From contig DADT01000005.1 in the NCBI GenBank assembly GCA_002495065.1, positions 98,590 to 107,426 on the forward strand: a stretch of DNA of 8,837 bases. Reading direction: 5' to 3'. The notes under the pieces were generated by a model. The model saw only the letters and a list, made by a program, of their open reading frames with translations. It was not told the origin of the DNA and searched no databases. This DNA comes from Methanoregula sp. UBA471. GTDB lineage: Archaea; Halobacteriota; Methanomicrobia; Methanomicrobiales; Methanospirillaceae. A program made the translations under genes and the position numbers. Of this stretch, positions 1 through 5,199 are shown in pieces. The stretch's first letter is position 1. Every line of letters begins with the position of its first letter.

Positions 1-23
1 CTATACCGCTAAGCCACGGCGGC
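1..23 (-). tRNA. 5' part of a tRNA, cut by the window edge
   Basis: Read on the minus strand, the first 23 bases give a seven-base acceptor strand GCCGCCG, then T-G, a D-stem strand GCTT and a short D-loop AGCGGTA. The order and spacing are those of a tRNA 5' half. The anticodon lies beyond the left edge, so the isotype cannot be read. The D-loop is identical to that of the complete tRNA-Gly at 3373-3443, so glycine is a guess only. A TATA-like box sits about 34 nt upstream. Confidence 0.6.
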
Positions 24-52
24 GCGATACCTCACAATATCGACCCTTGCCG

Positions 53-62
53 TAATAAAATA
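53..62 (-). promoter_or_regulatory. TATA-like box of the left-edge tRNA
   Basis: The minus strand reads TATTTTATTA here. A start 25-27 nt downstream would fall near position 31, about 8 nt before the mature tRNA 5' end, a normal geometry for an archaeal tRNA gene. This is inferred from spacing and composition. Confidence 0.4.
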
Positions 63-68
63 TGTGTA

Positions 69-365
69 TCAGGAATACCCGCTCAGCGTTGTGACTTTTT
101 CGGCTCCATGAGCCTCTTTCGGGGGTGAGATGGCACCGAATTTTGACTCGTAATCAGCGACCGTCTTTGTCAGAACCGCGAGAAGGTTTTTTGCATGGGC
201 CGGAGTTATTGACACAATCGCCTTCGCCCGTGCCTGGTTCACCTGCGGGAGCTGGTGGAGAAACATGAAGGTGAACTCGTCGTCCTTGTACGCGATCTGG
301 ATCATATTGCTGTATACCGGATCGAGTGACGGGGGAATATTAACCGATATTTCCTGTCCTGTCAT
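69..365 (-). CDS. DUF3467 family protein
   Basis: Small cytoplasmic protein of 98 aa, recognised as DUF3467 from the core PVYSNMIQIAYKDDEF (residues about 16-31), then QARAKAIVSITPAHAKNLL (44-62) and a helix ending DYESKFG (71-77). The family is widespread in bacteria and archaea and has no assigned function. The frame stays open upstream to an ATG at 434, which would add 23 residues. I prefer the ATG at 365 because family members usually start a few residues before the EISVNIPPSLDPVYSN core, and because the extra codons are poor in third-position G/C while the core is rich in it. Neither start has a convincing ribosome binding site at normal spacing. It is divergent from the Cas4-like gene and precedes the left-edge tRNA. 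The C-terminal 20 residues look like a disordered tail. Confidence 0.8.
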   Translation of the reverse strand: MTGQEISVNIPPSLDPVYSNMIQIAYKDDEFTFMFLHQLPQVNQARAKAIVSITPAHAKNLLAVLTKTVADYESKFGAISPPKEAHGAEKVTTLSGYS

Positions 366-454
366 GATGATCAGATTTGCTTCACCTGCATGAAATAGGT
401 TGGCAATTAACAAATCCGGACCTGGATCACTCATTTTTCGGCGAGGAAATTTGA

Positions 455-465
455 AAAAGTATAAT
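455..465. promoter_or_regulatory. AT-rich box in the divergent promoter region
   Basis: The plus strand reads AAAAGTATAAT, which resembles a TATA box in either orientation. On the plus strand a start 25-27 nt downstream falls near 487, just before the AGGAGG of the Cas4-like gene. On the minus strand it falls near 434, upstream of the DUF3467 gene. One element could therefore serve both genes. This is spacing-based inference. Confidence 0.35.
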
Positions 466-487
466 CCCTGGAGCTGCATATTTCTGC

Positions 488-493
488 AGGAGG
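488..493 (+). promoter_or_regulatory. Strong Shine-Dalgarno of the Cas4-like gene
   Basis: Perfect AGGAGG, seven bases before a CTG codon at 501 that is in frame with the Cas4-like protein. It lies 52 bases before the first GTG at 546, too far to serve that codon. It is the main evidence for initiation at 501. Confidence 0.55.
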
Positions 494-500
494 AATAATC

Positions 501-1175
501 CTGAAGGAGTTTAAGGAACATATAGCGATTTCGGATGTAGTACGGGTGAATGCATGTCCGGTTCGGTTTTATTACGAACAGAATCATCACTTTGCCGAAT
601 CCGAACGGTATATGATCTGCAAACAGATTTCCTATCACCTGGGAGAGCCTCTTGAACCGGATGTGATATGGGAGGAGGTGCAGTCAGTCTGCCCGGGTAT
701 CGATTCTTCACTCCGGCCATTTCTTGAAACCTGCATTGCCTCCTGTAATAAAACCGGATGGAAACCGGCGGCTCAGTCGGATGTGCGGGTATTCTCAGAG
801 AAACATGGTATGGCTGGCATGGTGGATCGCATCTTTGATGACGGTAATTTTTCCATTATACGCGCAGCCGGGTCCATGCCGTTTGGTACGTATGCCGCGG
901 ACCGGTTGCGGGTCGCCGGCATCGCATTTTGTATCGGGGAGATGACCGGCAACGAGATTTCCGGTGGGAATGTGGAGTATATCCCTGACGGTGTGTCGCG
1001 ATTCCACGCCGTCCAGCCACGGGACAGGAGACAGGTCATTGCAGCCCTGCGTAAAATCCGGGAAATACAGAGAGGAGAATTACCCCGTCATCCCCTCAAC
1101 GCCCCCTGCAACCGATGTTCCTTCAGGGAGAAGTGTGAGCGTAGCACCGGGCGGCGGTTGTCAGATCTGCTGTAA
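501..1175 (+). CDS. Stand-alone Cas4-like (PD-(D/E)XK, DUF83) protein with degenerate nuclease site, probable CTG start
   Basis: From CTG 501 the product is 224 aa. The first conserved block, ISDVVRVNACPVRFYYE (residues 10-26), matches the Cas4/Dna2-type N terminus with its first Fe-S cysteine (C19). Three more cysteines close the protein as C203-x2-C206-x5-C212, the usual Cas4 4Fe-4S arrangement. Between them a GMVDR segment keeps the metal-binding Asp (D109). The following strand reads SIIRAAGS where Cas4 nucleases have the E-x-K pair, and the QxxxY helix is replaced by DRLRVAGIAF. Nuclease activity is therefore doubtful, although the cluster-bearing fold seems intact. No cas1, cas2 or CRISPR array is visible. 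The first ATG/GTG/TTG in frame is GTG 546, which would remove the ISDVVR block, so 501 is preferred. The 3' end overlaps the convergent nucleotidyltransferase gene by 15 bp. The family assignment is firm, the role unknown. Confidence 0.8.
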   Translation: MKEFKEHIAISDVVRVNACPVRFYYEQNHHFAESERYMICKQISYHLGEPLEPDVIWEEVQSVCPGIDSSLRPFLETCIASCNKTGWKPAAQSDVRVFSEKHGMAGMVDRIFDDGNFSIIRAAGSMPFGTYAADRLRVAGIAFCIGEMTGNEISGGNVEYIPDGVSRFHAVQPRDRRQVIAALRKIREIQRGELPRHPLNAPCNRCSFREKCERSTGRRLSDLL

Positions 1176-2099
1176 TCCTTTGTCCACCAGCGTGCGCGAA
1201 ATAATATACTCCCCCCGTGCTTCACGCGTGGTCCCGACGACAAGCCAGATTTCATTTCCATGCTGCTCGCAAATTCCACAGGCTTCAATCGTCTCACCGG
1301 CAAGCGCCTGGCCACTGTAGGTATGCGTGAAAGAAAGGACCCGGCTCACTGAATCGTGTTTCACCTCGTATACTGCCGGGCTGTCATATGCAAGCGATGC
1401 ATCCGTGACCGTAGCCTCTATCACCTTTTTTCCCATTATTGTCCCTCTTCCGGTTGGTGCACTTTTAAGATCGTCGTACGACCGGGTATAAAGGATATCA
1501 AAGTAGGTGCCCTCAATCTGGCCCCGGTTCCATTTGCGCAGCTCGTGGAGTACGAACTGGTCATACGAGATTTCAGGTCTGCGTTTTTCATAGACTTTAC
1601 GCCACATTTCAGGGGAAAGCCCCTCCATTTTACCTTCAAGAATTCCCTGCCTGACCAGTTTTTGTGCAGTAAACCAGTGTTTTCCGTATACAACCATGTC
1701 AATGTCGGAAACCTCGATTTCCAGCCCACAGAGAAGTGATCCGGTGCATCCGATAGTACCTGCGGGAAGCCCGAACAGGTCAAGGAGTTTTTGAACGCGC
1801 GGGTGGCTCCGGGCGATCTGCGGAATCTCCAGTTCGGGCTTAAAGACTCTCTTTACATCGCGGTGCGGGATACGCTGAACGAGGTCTGAATACTGTGGCT
1901 TGTGATGTGCAATAAACGCATAGGCATCTTCAAAATCGAACTTCCTGTAATGCGTACCTGAACGGCTTACCCGTTCTCCACGGGTATCCGGAACATACCG
2001 GAGCACGCAACCGACCTTCTCAGTATTGTCATAGGTCGAGACCGCATAGAGCCAGCCATCGATATCCTCGATAAAATCACGCAGGCGTACGGGCAACAT
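1161..2099 (-). CDS. Predicted nucleotidyltransferase (COG1665-type, polymerase-beta fold)
   Basis: Product of 312 aa. The centre carries a textbook nucleotidyltransferase signature: G120-S121, ten residues, then D132-I-D134, and a third acidic residue in the later strand FDIL (D201). Such enzymes transfer a nucleotide to RNA, protein or a small molecule through two metal ions; the substrate here is unknown. The N-terminal 100 residues (start LPVRLRDFIEDIDGWLYAV) and a C-terminal beta-rich part (about 215-305) flank the catalytic domain, an architecture I associate with an archaeal family often labelled DNA polymerase beta-like. It is the last gene of the tRNA-Gly/ACT/Sua5 cluster, starting 7 nt after the Sua5 stop with a short GAAGGT ribosome site that overlaps that stop codon. 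All catalytic acids are present, so it should be active. Confidence 0.8.
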   Translation of the reverse strand: MLPVRLRDFIEDIDGWLYAVSTYDNTEKVGCVLRYVPDTRGERVSRSGTHYRKFDFEDAYAFIAHHKPQYSDLVQRIPHRDVKRVFKPELEIPQIARSHPRVQKLLDLFGLPAGTIGCTGSLLCGLEIEVSDIDMVVYGKHWFTAQKLVRQGILEGKMEGLSPEMWRKVYEKRRPEISYDQFVLHELRKWNRGQIEGTYFDILYTRSYDDLKSAPTGRGTIMGKKVIEATVTDASLAYDSPAVYEVKHDSVSRVLSFTHTYSGQALAGETIEACGICEQHGNEIWLVVGTTREARGEYIISRTLVDKGLQQI

Positions 2100-2106
2100 A
2101 ATACCT

Positions 2107-2679
2107 TCAGAGTTTTGCCAGGAATGCCTCGACCGCTTCTGCCCGGGCCCCTCTGCGCAAAATTTTCTTATTTTTAAGGTCTACAACGGTGCTGGGTATG
2201 CCTGACAGGTGCCCGCCATCGATAAAGAGTTCACGCGGCACTGTGCATTCATCCGGGATCTGCGGATCTTTCGCACCATGAAGGTTCGCACTTGTTGCAG
2301 TGATGGGGGCATCAAACCGTTCGATGATCTGTAATGCAGTTTCATGTGCCGGCATCCTGATGCCTATCATGCCGGTACCCCCGGTCAGGATGTCCGGCAC
2401 CACTCCCTTTGCAACAAAAATTATTGTCACCGGGCCAGGAAGAAATGTTTCAATAAATTCCTGCATCCAGGGCTCAATACGGGCAACAGCGGTAAGCATG
2501 TCAAAATCCGAAACGGCAATGGAAATGGGCAAACCCAGGGGGCGTCTCTTTGCCTCGTAGACCTTCAAAATTGCCTCTTCTGAAAATGCATCGGCACCCA
2601 GACCGTAGACCGTTTCAGTAGGATAAATGATTATCCCGTCATGCATCAGCACTGAAACGGCTTTATCGATGATATCCAT
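2107..2679 (-). CDS. Threonylcarbamoyl-AMP synthase (Sua5/YciO/YrdC, TsaC-type)
   Basis: Product of 190 aa, a complete YrdC-type domain. This family makes threonylcarbamoyl-AMP from threonine, bicarbonate and ATP, the first step of t6A formation at position 37 of ANN-decoding tRNAs; KEOPS then transfers the group. Motifs: IIYPTETVYGLGADAF (17-32), KRRPLGLPISIAV (44-56), FLPGPVTII (79-87), IGIRMP (105-110) and APITATSAN (124-132), all typical of the ATP and threonine pocket. It lacks the extra C-terminal Sua5 domain of many archaeal members and is the short TsaC/YrdC size. The start codon overlaps the upstream stop as TGATG, so translation is probably coupled to the ACT-domain gene. TrmO, which acts on the finished t6A, is encoded about 4.5 kb away on the same strand. 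Confidence 0.9.
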   Translation of the reverse strand: MDIIDKAVSVLMHDGIIIYPTETVYGLGADAFSEEAILKVYEAKRRPLGLPISIAVSDFDMLTAVARIEPWMQEFIETFLPGPVTIIFVAKGVVPDILTGGTGMIGIRMPAHETALQIIERFDAPITATSANLHGAKDPQIPDECTVPRELFIDGGHLSGIPSTVVDLKNKKILRRGARAEAVEAFLAKL

Positions 2680-3356
2680 CAGAACTCACGCCCGCGGACC
2701 CGGTTAATATCAAAGACCGCCTTGCTGCTGATATGCATTACCGCAAAAACCCCAGCCTGGATGGGATCGGTGACCACAAGGTCAGCATGTTCAGGCACTG
2801 TTCCGGCCATCTTCAGCGCGATGACCGGTATTCCTGCTTCCCGGACCCGGTCAACTGCTTTGGAAATCTCCCCCCCCATGATTGAGCCGGCAAGAACAAG
2901 TATCGAAGCCCGGGGCAGCCTTGCAACGGCATCAACAGCGAGGGCAAGCGTTCTTTCACCGACAAGAGGGATGGTGTCCACCGAGATCCGCTCGCCGCGG
3001 ATATTGTGCCGGTCTGCCTCGTTTACTGCACCGAGCGCAACCTGTGCGACCTGGGCACCACCCCCGATTATGATGACCCGCGAGCCGAAGATATGGCCAA
3101 ACGGCTGGTATGCCCTGACATCCCTGATTGATGGAATATGACAGAGATCTGCGATCAGCGCCTCGCGGTCTCCCCCATAGTTAAAATCGTACTCGAAATA
3201 GAGTTCTGCCATGCCGCAAAAGGGTCCTGAGTCGAAGACTTCCTGGTTTATCATGACGATATTTGCTTCATGCTCAGCAACTATCGTCGCAATATCCCGC
3301 AGGACACCTTTTCGATTCTCAGCGATAATCCGGATTGCGCAGCGTTCGGGTTCCAT
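2679..3356 (-). CDS. ACT-domain protein with C-terminal DUF5612-type domain
   Basis: Product of 225 aa. Residues about 5-80 form an ACT domain: CAIRIIAENRKGVLRDIATI followed by the second helix and strand, the fold that binds amino acids in allosteric regulators. The C-terminal part (about 90-220) has a glycine-rich strand-turn VIIIGGGAQVAQVAL and a second alpha/beta segment SILVLAGSIMGG. I associate this architecture with the archaeal COG2061/DUF5612 group, which has been annotated as a possible regulator of homoserine dehydrogenase; that role is not visible here. The ATG is only 16 nt after the tRNA-Gly 3' end, with no clear ribosome site (AAAAAG precedes ATG) and no room for a separate promoter, so it is likely co-transcribed with the tRNA. 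It overlaps Sua5 downstream by one TGATG. Confidence 0.75.
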   Translation of the reverse strand: MEPERCAIRIIAENRKGVLRDIATIVAEHEANIVMINQEVFDSGPFCGMAELYFEYDFNYGGDREALIADLCHIPSIRDVRAYQPFGHIFGSRVIIIGGGAQVAQVALGAVNEADRHNIRGERISVDTIPLVGERTLALAVDAVARLPRASILVLAGSIMGGEISKAVDRVREAGIPVIALKMAGTVPEHADLVVTDPIQAGVFAVMHISSKAVFDINRVRGREF

Positions 3357-3372
3357 CTTTTTGTAAAACCGA

Positions 3373-3443
3373 TGCGATAACCGGGGATCGAACCCGGGTT
3401 AGAAGCTTGGGAAGCTCCTGTCCTACCGCTAGACTATTATCGC
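3373..3443 (-). tRNA. tRNA-Gly (anticodon CCC)
   Basis: Complete 71-nt cloverleaf on the minus strand. Acceptor GCGATAA pairs with TTATCGC, followed by discriminator A. The D-arm is GTCT/GGAC with loop AGCGGTA. The anticodon stem GGAGC/GCTTC (one G-U pair) closes the loop TTCCCAA with anticodon CCC, reading GGG. The variable region is TAAC, and the T-arm is CCGGG/CCCGG with loop TTCGATC. There is no intron, and CCA is not encoded (ATC follows). An ACT-domain gene starts 16 nt downstream on the same strand. Confidence 0.95.
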
Positions 3444-3475
3444 CCTGTATGCTTATGCTCTCTAATATTGCGTGA

Positions 3476-3482
3476 TTTTAAA
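3476..3482 (-). promoter_or_regulatory. TATA-like box of tRNA-Gly
   Basis: The minus strand reads TTTAAAA. A transcription start about 25 nt downstream would be near 3453, some 10 nt before the mature tRNA 5' end. It would also drive the ACT/Sua5/nucleotidyltransferase cluster. A second AT-rich stretch at 3485-3493 is an alternative. Confidence 0.35.
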
Positions 3483-3589
3483 GATAAATATAGTGTTTTT
3501 CAAAGAACCATTCCGGGCCTATAAGAAAAGGAAGATTTTCTTTTTAGAAAAGGTGTTTTTCGGGAGAGAACCTGATAACCTTTAATGAA

Positions 3590-3607
3590 TCCGGTGATTC
3601 CACCGGA
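3590..3607. repeat. Perfect 7-bp inverted repeat
   Basis: TCCGGTG and CACCGGA separated by ATTC. As RNA it is a stable hairpin without a following T-run, so it is not an obvious terminator. As DNA it could be an operator about 100 bp upstream of the putative promoter of the surface protein gene. Confidence 0.45.
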
Positions 3608-3691
3608 GGAAATCGTTTAAGAATAACACGTTTCTGGATAATTTATTTGAATTTTCTTACTGGACGTTCGATATTTTTAAGAAATACACGG

Positions 3692-3710
3692 CAGTATATG
3701 TACAGTATAT
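3692..3710 (+). promoter_or_regulatory. Tandem TATA-like elements of the surface protein gene
   Basis: CAGTATAT occurs twice, at 3692 and 3703, exactly 11 bp apart. The second continues into TTATG and gives the better archaeal TATA box. Expected starts 25-27 nt downstream lie near 3723 and 3735, so the two boxes would place the leader hairpin (3728-3751) either inside or mostly outside the transcript. Confidence 0.4.
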
Positions 3711-3727
3711 TTATGCTGGTTTTGCTG

Positions 3728-3751
3728 TCCTTTCGATCATGACCGAAAGGA
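3728..3751 (+). promoter_or_regulatory. Leader hairpin overlapping an AGGAGG ribosome site
   Basis: TCCTTTCG (3728-3735) and CGAAAGGA (3744-3751) form a perfect 8-bp stem with loop ATCATGAC. The 3' arm contains the first four bases of the AGGAGG at 3748-3753 that precedes the GTG at 3761, so folding would partly mask that ribosome site. Confidence 0.45.
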
Positions 3752-3760
3752 GGGATCGGC

Positions 3761-3886
3761 GTGTTTTACCATCAGAAACTGACCATACTGGAGAAATCCT
3801 ATGACGATTCGAAAAAAATTTATGTACCTGATCATCGCGTTCTGCCTCCTGGTATTGATATCCCCCCTGCAGGCCGCTTCCGATGA
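3761..3886 (+). CDS. Possible 41-codon upstream ORF overlapping the surface protein start
   Basis: GTG start seven bases after a perfect AGGAGG, a stronger ribosome site than that of the following gene. The frame runs 41 codons to TGA at 3884-3886 and overlaps the first 28 codons of the surface protein gene in another frame. The peptide (begins FYHQKLTILEK, ends PPAGRFR) has no signal sequence or recognisable motif. If translated it would matter more as a regulator of the overlapping start at 3801 than as a product. It may also be fortuitous. Confidence 0.25.
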   Translation: MFYHQKLTILEKSYDDSKKIYVPDHRVLPPGIDIPPAGRFR

Positions 3887-4739
3887 CAATACTGTCAATG
3901 TAATTTATCAGACTTCGTTTAGTGCAGATCCCCACTGGGTAACCAATAATCCGACTACCAATTTCTGGGATCCGAATATGGGAATGTACCGTTTTTCGAT
4001 TGAACCCAGTACCGGCAGCTATGCCTATACGGAAGTTGATTACGAAAGAGGTTCATTTATTTTTGACTACGATCTCATACTTACCCGGTTGGACGAGGGA
4101 GCGACGTTCCGGTTCGGCCTGTCAGGAGCCGAGATGGATCCCTCAAAAGGGGCAAATGTCCTTACACAATTTACCAATGCCAAATTCGGCAGGATCATGT
4201 GGCTCCATCTGGTCACACCCGGCAATAAGATAATGGAAATGAACAGTCAGTCCGGAGACACCCTGTCGAGCGGACCAGCGGCATACAGCGGTCCCACGGT
4301 GAAGTACGAGCTCAACAAAACGTACCATGTCACGGTAAATTACGATGATGATCATAAAATCCTCAGCATGAGAGTAAATGAGAAACTGACCGGAAAGGAG
4401 ATATGGGGATATTTCATTAACACGGGCGAGAATCTTCACGGGATGAACCGGCTCTATCTCGGTTCCAAAGGTGATTATGGTGCGATGTACGTATTTGCTG
4501 TGGGATATATCGACAATGTCCGGCTCACGACTCCCGCAACAGGAACTCCGGCAACAACCGAACAGGTAACGACCGTCACAACAATGACAACTAAAACTCC
4601 AACCCCGAAACAAACCAACAGTATACCTACTCCCTATCCAACCGATACACCCCAGTCACCCTCACCAGGGATCCTCGCGATAACAGCGCTTGGTATTATC
4701 GGTGTATGGGGCGTTCTTTGCAGGATAAAAAAGAATTAA
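3801..4739 (+). CDS. Secreted surface protein with Thr/Pro stalk and C-terminal anchor
   Basis: Product of 312 aa. Residues 1-25 are a signal peptide (basic RKK, hydrophobic core, likely cut after SPLQA). Residues about 30-242 look like one beta-rich globular domain, rich in aromatic and acidic residues and ending YIDNVRL, in the style of concanavalin-A-like or laminin-G-like sandwiches; I do not recognise the exact family. Residues 244-288 are a Thr/Pro/Ser stalk, probably glycosylated. SPSPG (286-290) leads into a hydrophobic segment (291-308) and a basic end RIKKN. This tripartite tail resembles PGF-CTERM archaeosortase signals, with Ile where Phe is usual, so the protein is either sorted and lipid-anchored or simply membrane-spanning. 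GGAG at 3790-3793 sits 7 nt before the ATG. It stands alone, with its own promoter region and a T-run behind it. Binding or structural roles at the S-layer are plausible; no catalytic motif is seen. Confidence 0.8.
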   Translation: MTIRKKFMYLIIAFCLLVLISPLQAASDDNTVNVIYQTSFSADPHWVTNNPTTNFWDPNMGMYRFSIEPSTGSYAYTEVDYERGSFIFDYDLILTRLDEGATFRFGLSGAEMDPSKGANVLTQFTNAKFGRIMWLHLVTPGNKIMEMNSQSGDTLSSGPAAYSGPTVKYELNKTYHVTVNYDDDHKILSMRVNEKLTGKEIWGYFINTGENLHGMNRLYLGSKGDYGAMYVFAVGYIDNVRLTTPATGTPATTEQVTTVTTMTTKTPTPKQTNSIPTPYPTDTPQSPSPGILAITALGIIGVWGVLCRIKKN

Positions 4740-4745
4740 TCGCCC

Positions 4746-4759
4746 TTGTCTTTTTTCTT
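4746..4759 (+). terminator. T-run terminator of the surface protein gene
   Basis: A T-rich tract (TTGTCTTTTTTCTT) begins 7 nt after the stop codon, without a stable hairpin. Archaeal RNA polymerase commonly stops at such oligo-T tracts. Confidence 0.5.
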
Positions 4760-4805
4760 AAAACAGAACTATTGTAAGGCTCTGTTAAAACGGGCATGAA
4801 TATAA

Positions 4806-4854
4806 ATGGTTCTCACCCAACCATGAAAATCATTAAACCCTGTAATTTTATGAG
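4806..4854 (+). repeat. Repeat copy 1: hairpin plus 32-bp conserved core
   Basis: The core at 4823-4854 matches 8806-8837 at 30 of 32 positions. Just upstream is an inverted repeat ATGGTT/AACCAT with loop CTCACCC; the other copy has a hairpin at the same place with a partly different stem and the same CACCC in its loop. Weaker similarity extends upstream to about 4778. The core itself contains the small palindrome ATGA-AAA-TCAT. A TATA-like TATAAAT sits at 4801-4807 in this copy only. Confidence 0.7.
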
Positions 4855-4970
4855 GGCTCCCCGCCTCAGGGCCTCTCGAGGCACGGCGGGGCAGTGCGGT
4901 GTTTACAAATATGCTTACAGGCACTGATCCGCCGCGGGGGCGCCCCATCGGGGGTAACGGGGTTCATCGC
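4829..4970 (+). ncRNA. Candidate GC-rich structured RNA
   Basis: Between 4855 and 4970 the sequence turns abruptly GC-rich in an AT-rich gap. CCCCGCC (4859-4865) pairs perfectly with GGCGGGG (4885-4891) and encloses a second stem GCCT/AGGC with a CTCG loop. Directly adjoining, CAGTGC (4892-4897) pairs perfectly with GCACTG (4921-4926), so the two helices could stack end to end. CCCC-ATC-GGGG (4943-4953) forms a further short hairpin. TATAAAT at 4801-4807 would place a start near 4830. The strand and ends are estimates. Short ORFs cross the segment, among them a 34-codon one from ATG 4823, so a small protein is the alternative. I recognise no known RNA family; signature sequences of RNase P or SRP RNA were not seen. 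Confidence 0.35.
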
Positions 4971-5010
4971 AAATAATTATGAGGAATAACCATTCCATTA
5001 CTCACATCTG

Positions 5011-5020
5011 TTTAATATAA
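5011..5020 (+). promoter_or_regulatory. TATA-like box before the second structured segment
   Basis: TTTAATATAA is the best archaeal TATA match in the gap and predicts a start near 5041. It lies only about 5 bases before the ATG at 5025, so a transcript from here would not contain that ATG. Confidence 0.4.
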
Positions 5021-5024
5021 TTTC

Positions 5025-5198
5025 ATGGGAAACCCTAAAACTTGCGAATCACCTATTATCGGAGACAGTGCCTGTCCCCCGGAACTGCTCCTGCACTTTG
5101 TGAGGGTGTTGTATTACCTTCTCTGGAATAATTCCCCTGGAGGGGATGCCACAGCGGCGAACGGAGGCATTACGTGCCGTAGCCCAAAAGGAGCTTGA
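5025..5198 (+). other. Structured segment with an open 57-codon frame (RNA or small protein)
   Basis: The frame ATG 5025 to TGA 5196-5198 encodes 57 aa with three cysteines (7, 17, 51), a hydrophobic middle (LLLHFVRVLYYLLW) and a Gly-rich end; I recognise no family. No ribosome site precedes ATG 5025, while GTG 5100 is a possible internal start. The same DNA is rich in pairings: GCTCCT (5087-5092) with AGGAGC (5189-5194) as a long-range closing helix, and inside it TCCCC-TGGA-GGGGA and ATGCC...GGCAT; upstream of it lies GACAG-TGC-CTGTC. With the TATA box at 5011 and an A/T-rich end near 5200 this fits an RNA of about 160 nt. I cannot decide between the two. Confidence 0.25.
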
Positions 5199-5199
5199 G

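Larger units (their letters stand above)
3444..3800. other. 357-nt AT-rich intergenic region between tRNA-Gly and the surface protein gene
   Basis: No convincing protein gene. It holds the tRNA promoter; an A/T hairpin AAGAAAA-GGAAGA-TTTTCTT with trailing Ts (3523-3545), which could stop plus-strand read-through; a GC-rich inverted repeat at 3590-3607; a doubled TATA-like element (3692-3710); and the leader hairpin and short ORF described separately. An 11-codon ORF at 3585 spans the inverted repeat and is probably chance. Confidence 0.6.

Noticed and set aside
366..638. N-terminal extension of the DUF3467 gene to 434 or 638
   Set aside because: The added residues do not resemble the family, third-position G/C drops sharply, and beyond 434 the frame enters the divergent Cas4-like gene.
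1356..1739. 127-codon plus-strand frame inside the nucleotidyltransferase gene
   Set aside because: It is the antisense shadow of a gene with intact catalytic motifs, and has no recognisable domain.
2722..3141. 139-codon plus-strand frame opposite the ACT-domain gene
   Set aside because: Antisense shadow; low-complexity Ser/Thr/Ala composition typical of a GC-rich complementary frame.
4143..4613. 156-codon minus-strand frame opposite the surface protein gene
   Set aside because: The plus strand has a full signal peptide, stalk and anchor; the minus frame is Cys/His/Ser-rich noise with no domain.
4823..4926. 34-codon ORF beginning in the repeat core (MKIIK...)
   Set aside because: Both repeat copies are open over the core, but the two differences between them change amino acids (P to S, C to Y), the ATG would precede the start predicted from TATAAAT, and other frames are open too. 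Kept only as an alternative to the RNA reading.
4821..4926. C/D box small RNA in the repeat region (ATGA and CTGA motifs)
   Set aside because: ATGA-like boxes are present, but the D and D' boxes are missing or wrongly spaced for a normal guide RNA of about 60 nt.
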